From Bordetella genomosp. 8 (GTDB lineage: Bacteria > Pseudomonadota > Gammaproteobacteria > Burkholderiales > Burkholderiaceae_B), in the NCBI RefSeq assembly GCF_002119685.1, contig NZ_CP021108.1:4216001-4280000 (forward strand): DNA of 64,000 nt, in the 5' to 3' direction. The translations under genes and the position numbers were made by a program. Positions 49,058-59,569 of this stretch are shown one piece after another; positions within the stretch are counted from its first letter, which is position 1, and each line of letters opens with the position of its first letter. The notes beneath the pieces were generated by a model. It was not told the DNA's origin, ran no database searches, and saw only the letters and a list, made by a program, of their open reading frames with translations.

Positions 49058-51256
49058 ATGCCTACTCCCAAGCCTTTGACCCTGGCCGTGCGCCTGGCCT
49101 GCATCGCCATGGCGGCAAGCGCCACGCTGCCCGCCCGGACCTGGGCGCAGACCCCAGCGCCCCCATCGCCGGCCGGCGCGGACGGCGCCGCTCCCGTGAC
49201 CACCATGGCACCGGTCTCGGTCACCGGCACCGCCATTACCGAGGGCGACGTCCTGCCCCCCACTTTCGCCGGCGGCCAGGTCGCCAAAGGCGCCCGCCTG
49301 GGCATACTGGGCGAACAGGACGCCGCCAACGTGCCCTTCAGCGTGACCAGCTTCACGTCGCAGCTGGTGGAAGACCAGCAGGCGCGCACCTTGGGCGACG
49401 TATTGCGCAACGACCCATCGGTGCAAGTCACGCGCGGCTATGGCAATGACTCGCAGTCCTACGTCATCCGCGGCTTCCAGCTCTACGGCGACGACATCTC
49501 CTATGGCGGCCTGTTCGGCGTGATGCCGCGGCAGATCATTTCGCCGCAGGGCGCGGAACGCATCGAGATATTCAAGGGGCCGAGCGCCTTCCTGAACGGC
49601 GTGCCCGCGGGCGGCTCGGGCGTGGGCGGCATGGTCAACATCGAGCCCAAGCGCGCGGGCGACGATCCCTTGAGCCGCATATCGCTGGACTACGGCACGT
49701 CGTCGCAAGCCGGCGCGAGCGCGGATATCGCGCGCCGCTGGGGCAGCAGCAACCAGTTCGGCATCCGCGTCAACGCCTTGCAGCGCGAGGGCGACACCGG
49801 CATCGACGACGCCAGCACGCGCATGACCTTCGGCTCCGTCGGCCTGGATTATCGCGGCGACCGCTTCCGCGCGTCCCTGGATGTGGGCTATCAGAAGCAA
49901 CGCACCGACCAGGGCCGGCCCATGGTCCAGGTGATCGGCGACGGCATCCCCGATCCCCCATCGGCGCGGCGCAATTATGCGCAGCCGTGGACGTACTCCA
50001 TGACGGAGAACACCTTCGGCATGCTGCGTACGGAATACGACCTGACCGACCGGTGGACGGCGTACGCGGCGGTGGGCGGCAATCATGCACGTGAAGACGG
50101 CTCGTATTCGTCGCTCAGGGTGGGCGAGAGCGGCGCCGGCACCGCCAGCCGCATGGATTCGGTCTACGACCAGGATACGGTCGGCACGATGTTCGGCGTG
50201 CGGGGCAAGTTCGACACCGGTCCGCTGAAGCATGCCGTCAACCTGGGATTCTCCAGCGTGTATCTGAAGAAACGCGCAGCCTACGAGACGTCGGCCGCGT
50301 TTCCGACCAACCTCTACGACACGCCGACTGTCGCCAAGCCGGCATCCACTGGCGGCGGCGGGGATCTCGGCTCGCCCGGCGTCACGGGACGCACCCGCAT
50401 GACCGGGGTTTCGGTATCGGATACGGTCTCGTTCCTGGACGACCGCGTCTTCGCCACGGTGGGCGCGCGCCACCAGAAGATCGACGTCAGCGGCTACAAC
50501 TACAACACCGGCGCGCAGACCAGCCATTACGACGATACGGCGACTTCGCCGGTCTATGGGCTGGTGGTCAAGCCGTGGGAACAGCTGTCGCTGTACTACA
50601 ACCACATCGAAGGACTGCAGCAGGGTCCGTCCGCGCCGTCCACCGCCATCAACCGCGGCGCCGTGTTCGCGCCGTCGAAGTCCAAGCAGAACGAAATCGG
50701 CGCCAAGCTGGACATGGGATCCTATGGCGCGAACCTGGCCTTCTTCGAAATCAAGCAGCCCGTGGGGGTGACGGACCCGGTCAGCAACATCTTTTCGGTC
50801 GCCGGCGAACAGCGCAACCGCGGCGTGGAGCTGAATGTCTATGGCGAACCGGTGCGCGGCTTGCGGCTGATCAGCGGCGTCACCTATATCGATGCCCGCC
50901 AGCGCGACACGGGAAATGCGGCCACCGAGGACAACAAGGCGGTGGGAGTGCCCAACTATACGGCCGTGCTCGGCGCCGAATGGGACCTGCCCTGGGTGCC
51001 GGGGCTGACCTTGCAGGGGCGTGTCACGCGCGCCGGATCGCAGTACCTGGACACCGCCAACGAGCTCAAGGTCAAGCCCTGGACCACGCTGGACCTGGGC
51101 GCGCGCTACGCCATGAAGATCGAACGGCATGACGTCGTATGGCGCCTGGGCGTGGACAACGTCACCAACAAACGCTATTGGACGTCGGCCAACGGCGGAT
51201 ACCTGATCCAGGGCGACCCGCGCACCCTCAAGCTATCCGTGGCGGTGGATTTCTAG
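49058..51256 (+). CDS. TonB-dependent outer-membrane siderophore receptor
   Basis: A 732-residue receptor. A signal peptide (LAVRLACIAMAASATLPART, cleaved after WAQ) is followed by a TonB-box-like region (APVSVTGTAI), the plug domain with DVLRNDPSVQVTRGYGNDSQ, SYVIRGFQLYGDDISYGGLF and AERIEIFKGPSAFLNGVPAG, then the beta-barrel ending in the outer-membrane C-terminal VAVDF with terminal Phe. It resembles ferric siderophore receptors of the FhuE/FpvA/BfrX sort but lacks the signalling extension. The start ATG 49058 is behind AAGGGA; the Fur-like box lies upstream. The ligand is unknown, and no siderophore synthesis genes adjoin it. Confidence 0.93.
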   Translation: MPTPKPLTLAVRLACIAMAASATLPARTWAQTPAPPSPAGADGAAPVTTMAPVSVTGTAITEGDVLPPTFAGGQVAKGARLGILGEQDAANVPFSVTSFTSQLVEDQQARTLGDVLRNDPSVQVTRGYGNDSQSYVIRGFQLYGDDISYGGLFGVMPRQIISPQGAERIEIFKGPSAFLNGVPAGGSGVGGMVNIEPKRAGDDPLSRISLDYGTSSQAGASADIARRWGSSNQFGIRVNALQREGDTGIDDASTRMTFGSVGLDYRGDRFRASLDVGYQKQRTDQGRPMVQVIGDGIPDPPSARRNYAQPWTYSMTENTFGMLRTEYDLTDRWTAYAAVGGNHAREDGSYSSLRVGESGAGTASRMDSVYDQDTVGTMFGVRGKFDTGPLKHAVNLGFSSVYLKKRAAYETSAAFPTNLYDTPTVAKPASTGGGGDLGSPGVTGRTRMTGVSVSDTVSFLDDRVFATVGARHQKIDVSGYNYNTGAQTSHYDDTATSPVYGLVVKPWEQLSLYYNHIEGLQQGPSAPSTAINRGAVFAPSKSKQNEIGAKLDMGSYGANLAFFEIKQPVGVTDPVSNIFSVAGEQRNRGVELNVYGEPVRGLRLISGVTYIDARQRDTGNAATEDNKAVGVPNYTAVLGAEWDLPWVPGLTLQGRVTRAGSQYLDTANELKVKPWTTLDLGARYAMKIERHDVVWRLGVDNVTNKRYWTSANGGYLIQGDPRTLKLSVAVDF

Positions 51257-51336
51257 GCGCGGCGGGCCGGGCGGCCCGGGTACACTCGGGCCCATGGAAA
51301 CCTGGGCCCGCGGCCTACCCGCGGGCCGCCTCGGCA

Positions 51337-52224
51337 ATGAAGATAGACCTACCCGCCCTGCAGATGCTGGTGGCCGCCGTCGAAGAACGCAGCCTGGCCA
51401 AGGCCGGCGAACGCGAGCATCTCGTCACCTCGGCCGCCAGCAAGCGTATCGCGGAACTGGAGCGTCAGATCGGCACCGCCCTGCTGGTGCGCCACAATCG
51501 AGGCGTGGAGCCGACGCCCGCGGGCGCCGCGCTGTACCACAAGGCCAAGGCCATCCTGACCAGCGTGCGCACGCTGGAAGGGCTATGCGAGGAATTCTCG
51601 CCTGACGGCATCCCGAAGATACGGCTGGCCGCGAACCGCTCCGCCATCGTGGAATTCCTGCCGTCGGACATACGCGCCTTCCAGGCGCTGAGCCCGAAGT
51701 CGCGCCTGGACCTGGTGGAAGCCTATAGCGGCGACATCCCGCGCATGGTGACCGACCAGGAAGTGGACATCGGCATCTATCACGCCGTCGGCGCGGCGCC
51801 CGGTGTAGTCTCCTTTCCCTATCGCAGCGACCGCGTGGTCCTGGTGGTGCCGCGCGGCCATCCGCTGGCCGACGCGCCCGCCCTGCACCTTGACCAGGCG
51901 CGCGAGTACGACTTCCTGGGTTACTTTCCGCGGCATTCCTTCGAGGCCTTCATGGAGCTGGTGGGCCCGACGTTGACCGGCCCGCTGAACGTCAAGATAC
52001 AGGTCGCGAACTACGAGGCCCGCTGCCGCATGGTGCGCGAAGGCCTAGGCATCGCGGTCATGCCCGAACCCATCGCCGACACCTATCTGAGCCTGCTGGG
52101 GCTGGTCAAAGTGCCGCTGTTGGACGATTGGGCCAAGCGGCAGTTCTACGTCTGCGCCCGCGACCGCGCGCACATGCGCATGGCGGCTGGCGATCTGTTC
52201 GATTTCCTGGTGAAGGCGGCCTGA
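51337..52224 (+). CDS. LysR-family transcriptional regulator
   Basis: A 295-residue LysR regulator from ATG 51337 (MKIDLPALQMLVAAVEERSL). The helix-turn-helix includes HLVTSAASKRIAELERQIGT, and the substrate domain has IPKIRLAANRSAIVEFLPSD and RMVREGLGIAVMPEPIADTY. It lies 80 bp after the receptor gene on the same strand and before the formate dehydrogenase genes, so either or neither could be its target. The inducer is unknown. Confidence 0.92.
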   Translation: MKIDLPALQMLVAAVEERSLAKAGEREHLVTSAASKRIAELERQIGTALLVRHNRGVEPTPAGAALYHKAKAILTSVRTLEGLCEEFSPDGIPKIRLAANRSAIVEFLPSDIRAFQALSPKSRLDLVEAYSGDIPRMVTDQEVDIGIYHAVGAAPGVVSFPYRSDRVVLVVPRGHPLADAPALHLDQAREYDFLGYFPRHSFEAFMELVGPTLTGPLNVKIQVANYEARCRMVREGLGIAVMPEPIADTYLSLLGLVKVPLLDDWAKRQFYVCARDRAHMRMAAGDLFDFLVKAA

Positions 52225-52263
52225 CGGCGAGTTAAAGACAGGTTCACGACAGGGTGACGGCTG

Positions 52264-52305
52264 TTTGACGGCAGTTTGACGGCACCAGCTCCTCAGCCGT
52301 ATGCT
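52264..52305 (+). promoter_or_regulatory. Candidate formate dehydrogenase operon promoter with direct repeats
   Basis: TTTGACGGC occurs twice, 11 bp apart (52264-52272 and 52275-52283), the second overlapping TTGACG (52276-52281), an 18-nt spacer and TATGCT (52300-52305). This is a plausible sigma-70 promoter 90 bp before fdoG, with a one-turn direct repeat that could bind a regulator. Confidence 0.4.
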
Positions 52306-52395
52306 GCAACGCGTCTGCGGCGAGACGGCCCACCCATGAGCCATATGGATCGTGCACGGATGTTGCGCCGCACATAACCATCACGAAGGAAAGCC

Positions 52396-55300
52396 ATGGT
52401 CAATATGAACCGGCGCCAGTTCTTCAAGGTGACGGGTGCGACGCTGGCGGGCTCCAGCCTGGCATTGCTCGGGGCAGCGCCCCGGCAGGCCATGGCGGAA
52501 GTGCGCCAGTATAAGCTCGCGCGCAGCACCGAAACGCGCAATACCTGTCCCTACTGTTCGGTCGCCTGTGGGATCCTGATGTACGGCCTTGGCGATGGCG
52601 CCAAGAACGCCACGGCCAGCATCATCCACATCGAAGGCGATCCCGATCACCCCGTCAATCGCGGCACGCTCTGCCCCAAGGGCGCCGCGCTGATCGATTT
52701 TGTCCACAGCCCCAACCGCCTGCAGTACCCGGAATACCGTGCCCCGGGTTCCGACAAATGGCAGCGGATTTCCTGGGAAGATGCGCTGTCGCGCATCACC
52801 CGCCTGATGAAGCAGGACCGCGATGCCAATTTCGTCGAGAAAACCGACGACGGCAAGACGGTGAACCGCTGGCTGACCACCGGCATGCTGGCCGCGTCGG
52901 CCAGCAGCAACGAAGTCGGCTACATCACGCATAAAACCATCCGCAGCATGGGGATGCTGGCGTTCGACAACCAGGCTCGTGTCTGACATGGCCCGACGGT
53001 GGCAGGTCTTGCCCCGACGTTCGGCCGTGGAGCGATGACGAACCATTGGGTCGACATCAAGAACGCGGACATCATCCTTATCATGGGCGGCAATGCCGCC
53101 GAGGCGCACCCCTGCGGATTCAAGTGGGTGACCGAAGCCAAGGCCCATAACAAGGCCAAACTGATCGTCGTGGATCCGCGCTTCAATCGCTCGGCTTCCG
53201 TGGCGGATTTCTACGCGCCCATACGCACCGGCACGGACATCCTGTTCCTGGGCGGGGTCATCAACTACCTGATCTCCAACGACAAGATCCATCACGACTA
53301 CGTCGGCAACTACACCGACATGTCGTTCATCGTGCGTTCGGATTTCACTTTCGACGCCGGACTGTATTCGGGCTACAACGCCGAAAAGCGCTCCTACGAC
53401 CAGACCACCTGGGACTACGAACGCGGCGACGACGGCTACGTCAAGACCGACCCGACGCTGCAGCACCCACGCTGCGTCTACCAACTGCTCAAGCAGCACT
53501 ACTCGCGCTACACGCCGGAAATGGTGGAGCGCGTCTGCGGCACGCCCAAGGACAAGTTCCTGAAGGTGTGCGAAATGCTGGCGTCGACGGCGACCGGCAA
53601 CCGTGCCGCCACCATCATGTACGCGCTGGGCTGGACGCAGCATTCGGTCGGCTCGCAGATGATACGCACGGGCGCGATGGTGCAACTGCTGCTGGGCAAT
53701 ATCGGTATCGCGGGCGGCGGCATGAACGCGCTGCGCGGGCACTCGAATATCCAGGGCCTGACCGACCTGGGCCTGATGTCGAACCTGCTGCCGGGCTACA
53801 TGACCTTGCCGGTGGAAAGCGAGCAGGATTTCGAGCAGTACATTGCCAAGCGCGCGCTCAAGCCCCTGCGCCCCAACCAGCTGAGCTACTGGCAGAACTA
53901 CCGGAAGTTCCACGTCAGCCTGATGAAGGCCTGGTGGGGCGCCGCCGCCAAGCCCGAGAACAATTGGGGCTACGACTACCTGCCCAAGCTGGACCGGCTC
54001 TACGACATGCTGCAGGTGTACGAGCTGATGCACCAGGGCAAGATGAACGGCTATATCGCGCAAGGGTTCAATCCCCTGGCCGCGGCCCCCAACAAGGGCA
54101 AGCTGATCGAAAGCTTCTCCAAGCTGAAGTGGCTGGTCATCATGGACCCGCTGGTGACGGAGACTTCCGAGTTCTGGCGCAATTTCGGCGAACACAACGA
54201 TGTGGACTCGTCGAAGATCCAGACCGAGGTCTTCCGGCTGCCCACCACCTGTTTCGCCGAGGAAAACGGCGCGCTGGTGAACTCGGGCCGCTGGCTGCAA
54301 TGGCATTGGAAAGGCGCCGAGCCTCCGGGCGAAGCCAAGAGCGATATCGAGATCATGTCGCTGCTGTTCACCCGCCTGCGCAAGCTGTACCGGCAGGAGG
54401 GCGGCAAATACCCCGATCCCATCGTCAACCTGGCCTGGCCCTACTCCGATCCGGAAAGCCCGACGGCCGAGGAACTGGCCAAGGAGTACTCGGGCAAGGC
54501 GGTCACGGACCTGGCCGATCCCAAGGATCCGTCGCGCATCCTGCGGCGCGCCGGCGATCAACTGGCCAGCTTCGCGGAACTGCGCGACGACGGCACCACG
54601 TCCAGCGGCTGCTGGATTTTCGCCGGCGCCTGGGGACCGGAAGGCAACCTCATGGCGCGGCGCGACAACAGCGATCCGACCGGCATCGGCCAGACCCTGA
54701 ACTGGGCCTGGGCCTGGCCGGCGAATCGCCGCGTGCTGTACAACCGCGCGTCCTGCGATCCGGCGGGCAAGCCCTACGATCCGCGCCGCAGCCTGGTGTC
54801 GTGGAACGGCAAGGCCTGGGTCGGTGCCGACATCCCGGATTTCAAGGCGGATGAGAACCCGGCCGGTGGCATGGGTCCCTTCATCATGAACCCGGAGGGT
54901 GTGGCGCGCTTCTTCTCGCGCAACGGCCTGGCGGAAGGCCCCTTCCCCGAGCACTACGAGCCTTTCGAGAACCCGCTGGGCTACAACCCGCTGTATCCGC
55001 AGGCCAAGGGCGTCACCAGCAATCCCGCGGCACGCCTGTTCGACTCGGACCGGGCGGCCATGGGCACGGTGGACAAGTTCCCCTACGTCGCCACCACCTA
55101 CCGCCTGACCGAGCATTTCCACTACTGGACCAAGCATTGCCGCATCAACGCGGTACTGCAGCCGCAACAGTTCGTGGAAATCGGCGAGGCGCTGGCCAAG
55201 GACCTGGGCATCGCCAACGGCCAACAGGTCAAGGTCTCTTCCAATCGCGGCTACATCAAGGCGGTGGCCCTGGTCACCAAGCGGATACGGCCATTGACGG

Positions 55301-55464
55301 TGGAAGGCAAGACGGTGCATCACGTCGGCGTGCCCATCCACTGGGGCTTCGTCGGACTGGCCAGGCCGGGCTTCCTGGCGAATACGCTGACGCCTTTCGT
55401 GGGCGACGGCAATTCGCAGACCCCGGAATTCAAGTCCTTCCTGGTCCAAGTGGAAAAAGCCTAG
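52396..55464 (+). CDS. fdoG: Formate dehydrogenase alpha subunit, selenoprotein with in-frame UGA
   Basis: Catalytic molybdenum/tungsten bis-MGD subunit that oxidises formate to CO2 in the periplasm. The gene is continuous from 52396 to 55464 (1,022 residues) if the TGA at 52984-52986 is read as selenocysteine 197: the frame reads [21 protein letters not shown], matching FdnG/FdoG of E. coli. The N-terminus carries a Tat signal with RRQFFK ([20 protein letters not shown]). The [4Fe-4S] ligands are in [16 protein letters not shown] and [10 protein letters not shown]. Downstream MGD-binding parts such as [18 protein letters not shown] and [15 protein letters not shown] are intact. It is followed by fdoH, fdoI, fdhE and the selenocysteine genes. 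E. coli has two such enzymes (FdnG and FdoG), and the sequence alone does not distinguish them. Confidence 0.96.
52984..53030 (+). promoter_or_regulatory. SECIS element for UGA decoding in fdoG
   Basis: The UGA is followed by a hairpin whose tip is GGCA-GGTCT-TGCC (53001-53013), with a GGTCT loop matching the GGUCU loop of the E. coli fdnG/fdhF SECIS that SelB binds. The lower strands (CCCGACGG before, CCCCGACG after) give less regular pairing. Its distance from the UGA is as expected for bacterial SECIS elements. Confidence 0.85.
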
Positions 55465-55474
55465 GAGCCGAGCG

Positions 55475-56428
55475 ATGAGTATGCAATCCCTGGATATCAA
55501 GCGCCGCTCGGCCACCACCACGCCGCCGCCGGGCGTGCGCGAGCCGGTGACCGGCAGCGTGGCCAAGCTGATCGACGTCAGCAAGTGCATAGGCTGCAAG
55601 GCCTGCCAGAGCGCCTGCATGGAGTGGAACGACCTGCGCGATGTGGTCGGCGAGGCGGTGGGGGTGTACGACAACCCCGCCGACCTCACCGAACATTCGT
55701 GGACGGTAATGCGGTTCTCCGAATACGAGAACCCCAAGGGCGACCTGGAGTGGCTGATCCGCAAGGACGGCTGCATGCACTGCGAAGATCCCGGCTGCCT
55801 GAAGGCCTGCCCGTCGCCGGGCGCGATCGTGCAGTACACCAACGGCATCGTCGACTTCCATGAAGAAAACTGCATCGGCTGCGGCTACTGCGTGACGGGC
55901 TGCCCGTTCAACGTGCCGCGTATTTCGAAGCAGGACCACAAGGCCTACAAGTGCACGCTGTGTTCCGACCGCGTCGCGGTGGGCCAGGAGCCCGCCTGCG
56001 TGAAGACCTGTCCCACCGGCGCCATCGTGTTCGGCACCAAGGAGGACATGAAGCAGCACGCGGCCGAGCGCATCGAGGACCTGAAATCGCGCGGCTTCGA
56101 CCAGGCCGGCCTGTACGACCCGGCGGGTGTCGGCGGCACCCACGTCATGTACGTGCTGCACCACGCCGACCAGCCCAGCCTGTATCACGGGCTGCCGGAC
56201 AAGCCCGCCATCAGCCCCATGGTGTCGCTGTGGAAAGGCATCTCCAAGCCGCTGGGCCTGGCAGCCGTCGCCCTGACCGCGCTGGCGGGCTTCTTCCACT
56301 ACGTCCGCGTGGGGCCGAACGAAGTCAACGAGGAAGACGAACGCAACGCCGAAGCCATGCCGCCGGATGGCCCGGCGCACAGCGGCCGCTCGCCGGCCGG
56401 ACAGGAGGCGCGCCATGAAAGACCGTGA
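55475..56428 (+). CDS. fdoH: Formate dehydrogenase beta (iron-sulfur) subunit
   Basis: A 317-residue electron-transfer subunit with four [4Fe-4S] clusters. The Cys sets are [53 protein letters not shown] and [20 protein letters not shown]-terminal membrane helix ([20 protein letters not shown]) anchors it on the periplasmic side, as in FdnH. It starts at ATG 55475, 11 bp after fdoG, and its end overlaps fdoI by 14 bp. Confidence 0.96.
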   Translation: MSMQSLDIKRRSATTTPPPGVREPVTGSVAKLIDVSKCIGCKACQSACMEWNDLRDVVGEAVGVYDNPADLTEHSWTVMRFSEYENPKGDLEWLIRKDGCMHCEDPGCLKACPSPGAIVQYTNGIVDFHEENCIGCGYCVTGCPFNVPRISKQDHKAYKCTLCSDRVAVGQEPACVKTCPTGAIVFGTKEDMKQHAAERIEDLKSRGFDQAGLYDPAGVGGTHVMYVLHHADQPSLYHGLPDKPAISPMVSLWKGISKPLGLAAVALTALAGFFHYVRVGPNEVNEEDERNAEAMPPDGPAHSGRSPAGQEARHERP

Positions 56429-57071
56429 AACCTCACCCGACGGCCACAGGCTGATCCAGCGCTATACGCCCGGGCAGCGCACCAATCACTGGATCGTCGC
56501 CATCAGCTTCGTGCTGCTGGCCTTGTCGGGCCTGGCGCTGTTCCATCCGGCGATGTTCTGGCTGACCAACCTGTTCGGCGGCGGCCCGTGGACGCGCATC
56601 CTGCATCCCTTCGTCGGGGTGTTCATGTTCCTGTGCTTCGCCTGGTTCGCCGCCCGCATGTGGCGGCATAACAAGATGGAAGCGCGCGACCGGGAGTGGC
56701 TCAAGCGCGGGCGCGACGTGATCACCAACCGCGAGGACCGCCTGCCCGAGGTCGGCCGCTACAACGGCGGCCAGAAGCTGCTGTACTACGTGCTGATCGT
56801 CTGCATGATCGGCCTGTTGCTCAGCGGCATCGTCATATGGCGGCAGTATTTCTCCTTCTACTTCCCCATCACCGTCATCCGGGCGGCGTCGGTGGTGCAC
56901 GCGGTGTGCGGGCTGGTTATGATCTGCGCGATCGTCGTGCACATCTACGCGGGCATCTGGGTCAAGGGCTCCATCGGCGCCATGATGCGCGGCACGGTCA
57001 CCTGGGGCTGGGCCTGGAAGCATCACCGCGCCTGGTTCCGCGAGGTGCGCAAGGAACCCCTGGGCAAGTAG
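56415..57071 (+). CDS. fdoI: Formate dehydrogenase gamma (cytochrome b556) subunit
   Basis: A 218-residue membrane cytochrome b that passes electrons from FdoH to quinone. Four helices are predicted. The heme and quinone ligand regions are visible: [20 protein letters not shown] near the N-terminus, [20 protein letters not shown], and [20 protein letters not shown] with [20 protein letters not shown]. The start ATG 56415 overlaps the end of fdoH, with a GGAG-type site in the fdoH coding sequence, suggesting translational coupling. Confidence 0.95.
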   Translation: MKDRETSPDGHRLIQRYTPGQRTNHWIVAISFVLLALSGLALFHPAMFWLTNLFGGGPWTRILHPFVGVFMFLCFAWFAARMWRHNKMEARDREWLKRGRDVITNREDRLPEVGRYNGGQKLLYYVLIVCMIGLLLSGIVIWRQYFSFYFPITVIRAASVVHAVCGLVMICAIVVHIYAGIWVKGSIGAMMRGTVTWGWAWKHHRAWFREVRKEPLGK

Positions 57072-57140
57072 ACTCCCGCCTAAGCGGCGCCGCGCTGGCC
57101 GACGACCGTTCCCCAGGCTTTTTCCGATCGGAGGTTGGTT

Positions 57141-58085
57141 GTGCAACGCATTCTTCAACGCGGCGAGATCGAGGCACTGGATCACAATGCCCTGCCGCGG
57201 CTGCGGCTGCCCGCACGGGAGAGCGTCTTTCGCGACCGCGCGGCGCGCCTGCGCCAGCTGGCCGCCGATAGCCCGGTGGGCGACTACCTGTTGCTGATGG
57301 CGCATCTGGCCGATGCGCAGCACCGCGTGCTTGCCAGCCTGGGCGCGAGGGATGCGGCCGCGGCGGTGGCTCCCGCCGAGCGCATCGACCTGGCGCAAGC
57401 GCATGGGATGCCGCCCTTGCAGGCGGTGGGATGGCCCCGCGATCCCGCATGGCGGAAAGTCCTGCGCACACTGCTGGACGAAGTGGCGCGCTCGCCCGAG
57501 GTGCCGCCGCAAGCCGTGGAAACCTGCCAGGCGACGCTGGCCACGCTGGAAGAATTTCCCGAAGGCATCGAACAGTGGGCGGATAACCTGCTGAACGAAA
57601 GCGAAGAACAGATCGACGCCGCCGCGGCGCCCTTCGTGATGGGCGCGTTGCAGGTCGTCTGGACCGATATGGCGGTCCGCTTCGATGCCGCGCAGTTGCC
57701 GGTCGTCAGCCCTTTCGGCGTATGTCCGCTGTGCGGCAGCCTGCCCGTGGCCAGCGTGGTGCGCGTGGGCGGACAATACCAGGGCTACCGCTACCTGTGC
57801 TGCTCGCTGTGCGCCAGCGAATGGCATATGGTGCGCGTGAAATGTACCCAGTGCGAGTCCACCGAAGGCATCGCGTATCACGCGATAGACGGTGGATCCG
57901 AAGCCATCAAGGCCGAATCCTGCGACAAGTGCCGGACGTATCGCAAGATCTTCTATCAGGAGAAGGACATGAACGTCGAGCCGGTGGCGGACGATCTTGC
58001 GAGCCTGATGCTGGACGTGCTGATGGGTGAAGCGGACTACGGCCGCGCGAGCGGCAACCCGCTTTTATGGCAAGAGGAAGAATGA
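57141..58085 (+). CDS. fdhE: Formate dehydrogenase accessory protein FdhE
   Basis: A 314-residue cytoplasmic protein needed for activity of respiratory formate dehydrogenases. The C-terminal half has the zinc- or iron-binding pairs [22 protein letters not shown] and [13 protein letters not shown] in the order of the family (E. coli FdhE has rubredoxin-like CxxC pairs). The start is GTG 57141, 6 nt after GGAGG; the TTG at 57135 is closer and less likely. Its stop overlaps the selA start (ATGA at 58082-58085), so the two are translationally coupled. Confidence 0.95.
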   Translation: MQRILQRGEIEALDHNALPRLRLPARESVFRDRAARLRQLAADSPVGDYLLLMAHLADAQHRVLASLGARDAAAAVAPAERIDLAQAHGMPPLQAVGWPRDPAWRKVLRTLLDEVARSPEVPPQAVETCQATLATLEEFPEGIEQWADNLLNESEEQIDAAAAPFVMGALQVVWTDMAVRFDAAQLPVVSPFGVCPLCGSLPVASVVRVGGQYQGYRYLCCSLCASEWHMVRVKCTQCESTEGIAYHAIDGGSEAIKAESCDKCRTYRKIFYQEKDMNVEPVADDLASLMLDVLMGEADYGRASGNPLLWQEEE

Positions 58086-59569
58086 ACGCGAATGGCGCGG
58101 CGATGGCGAGCCAGGGGGCGGCTCAGGGGCCGAATGATGGCTCGGATGGAAAACCCCAGGCGGCCGCGGCCGGCGCGGCGCGCATTCCTTCCCTGGACCG
58201 CCTGCTGAATGCCGCGTGCATGCAATCCTTGCTGCAAGGACATGGACATACCCAGGTGGTCGCCGCCTTGCGCAGGCATCTGGATACGCTGCGGCAGGCC
58301 GCGCTGGCGGGCGAGCTGACGACGGCCTCGGTAAGGCCGGAAACCGTCGCCAGCCAGGTGGGCGACGCGCTGGAGGCCGCCGCGCAACCCCGGCTGCGCG
58401 CCGTCTTCAACCTGACCGGGACGGTGCTGCACACCAACCTGGGCCGCGCGCTGCTGCCGGATGAAGCGGTGGCGGCGGTGGTCCGCGCATTGACCACGCC
58501 CGCCAACCTGGAATTCGACCTGGAAAGCGGCGGCCGCGGCGACCGTGACGATCTGGTCGAAGGCCTGCTGCGCGAACTGACCGGCGCGGAAGCCGCGACC
58601 GTGGTGAACAACAACGCCGCGGCGGTCCTGCTGATGCTGAACTCCCTGGCCGACCGCCGCGAGGTCATCGTGTCGCGCGGCGAACTGGTGGAAATCGGTG
58701 GCGCCTTCCGCATCCCGGATGTGATGAAGCGCGCGGGCGCCAGGCTGGTGGAAATCGGCACCACCAATCGCACCCATCCCGTCGACTACCAGAACGCCAT
58801 CGGGCCGCGCACGGCCATGCTGATGAAGGTGCATTGCAGCAACTACGCGGTCACCGGATTCACCCGCAGCGTCGACGTCGCGCAGGCGGCCCATATCGCG
58901 CACCAGGCCGGCCTGCCCATGACCGTGGACCTCGGCAGCGGCACGCTGCTGGACCTGTCGCGCTGGGGCCTGCCGCGTGAAGACACCGTGCGCGAGACCA
59001 TCGCCGCCGGTGCGGACCTGGTCACGTTCAGCGGCGACAAATTGCTGGGCGGCCCGCAGGCCGGGCTGATCGTCGGCCGTGCCGAGCTGATACGCAGGAT
59101 CAAGAAGAATCCGCTCAAGCGCGCGCTGCGGGTGGGCAAGCTGACGCTGGCCGCGCTGGAGCCGGTACTGGCACTATACCGCGCGCCGGAGCTGTTGGCC
59201 GACAGGCTGACGACGCTGCGCCTGCTGACGCGGCCGCCCGCGCAGATGCGGGAACAGGCCGAACGCATGCTGCCCGCGCTGCGGCGCGCGCTTGGCGAGC
59301 GCTATGCCGCCGAAGCCGCGCCCATGGCCAGCCAGATCGGCAGCGGCGCCTTGCCGGTGGATCAATTGCCCAGCTATGGATACGCCATACGCCATGCGGG
59401 CAAGGGCCGCGCCGGACGGGCGCTGGACGCGCTGCAGGCGGCACTGCGCGGCCTGCCCCGTCCCGTCATCGGCCGCATCGGCGACAACGCCTTGTGGCTG
59501 GACCTGCGTTGCCTGGAAGCGCGCGACGAAGCCGCCTTTCTCGCACAGCTGGAAGATCCACTGGCATGA
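58082..59569 (+). CDS. selA: Selenocysteine synthase (seryl-tRNA-Sec selenium transferase)
   Basis: PLP-dependent enzyme that converts seryl-tRNA-Sec to selenocysteyl-tRNA-Sec using selenophosphate. It has 495 residues; the N-terminal tail is longer than in E. coli. Conserved elements include [71 protein letters not shown] and the PLP lysine in [20 protein letters not shown]. The start is ATG 58082, overlapping the fdhE stop, and its own stop overlaps the selB start (ATGA at 59566-59569). Confidence 0.96.
   Translation: MNANGAAMASQGAAQGPNDGSDGKPQAAAAGAARIPSLDRLLNAACMQSLLQGHGHTQVVAALRRHLDTLRQAALAGELTTASVRPETVASQVGDALEAAAQPRLRAVFNLTGTVLHTNLGRALLPDEAVAAVVRALTTPANLEFDLESGGRGDRDDLVEGLLRELTGAEAATVVNNNAAAVLLMLNSLADRREVIVSRGELVEIGGAFRIPDVMKRAGARLVEIGTTNRTHPVDYQNAIGPRTAMLMKVHCSNYAVTGFTRSVDVAQAAHIAHQAGLPMTVDLGSGTLLDLSRWGLPREDTVRETIAAGADLVTFSGDKLLGGPQAGLIVGRAELIRRIKKNPLKRALRVGKLTLAALEPVLALYRAPELLADRLTTLRLLTRPPAQMREQAERMLPALRRALGERYAAEAAPMASQIGSGALPVDQLPSYGYAIRHAGKGRAGRALDALQAALRGLPRPVIGRIGDNALWLDLRCLEARDEAAFLAQLEDPLA

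Noticed and set aside
52396..53040. A stop codon splitting the formate dehydrogenase alpha gene, looking like a nonsense-mutated pseudogene
   Set aside because: The TGA sits exactly at the selenocysteine position of FdnG/FdoG, a GGUCU-loop SECIS follows, and selA, selB and selC are downstream.
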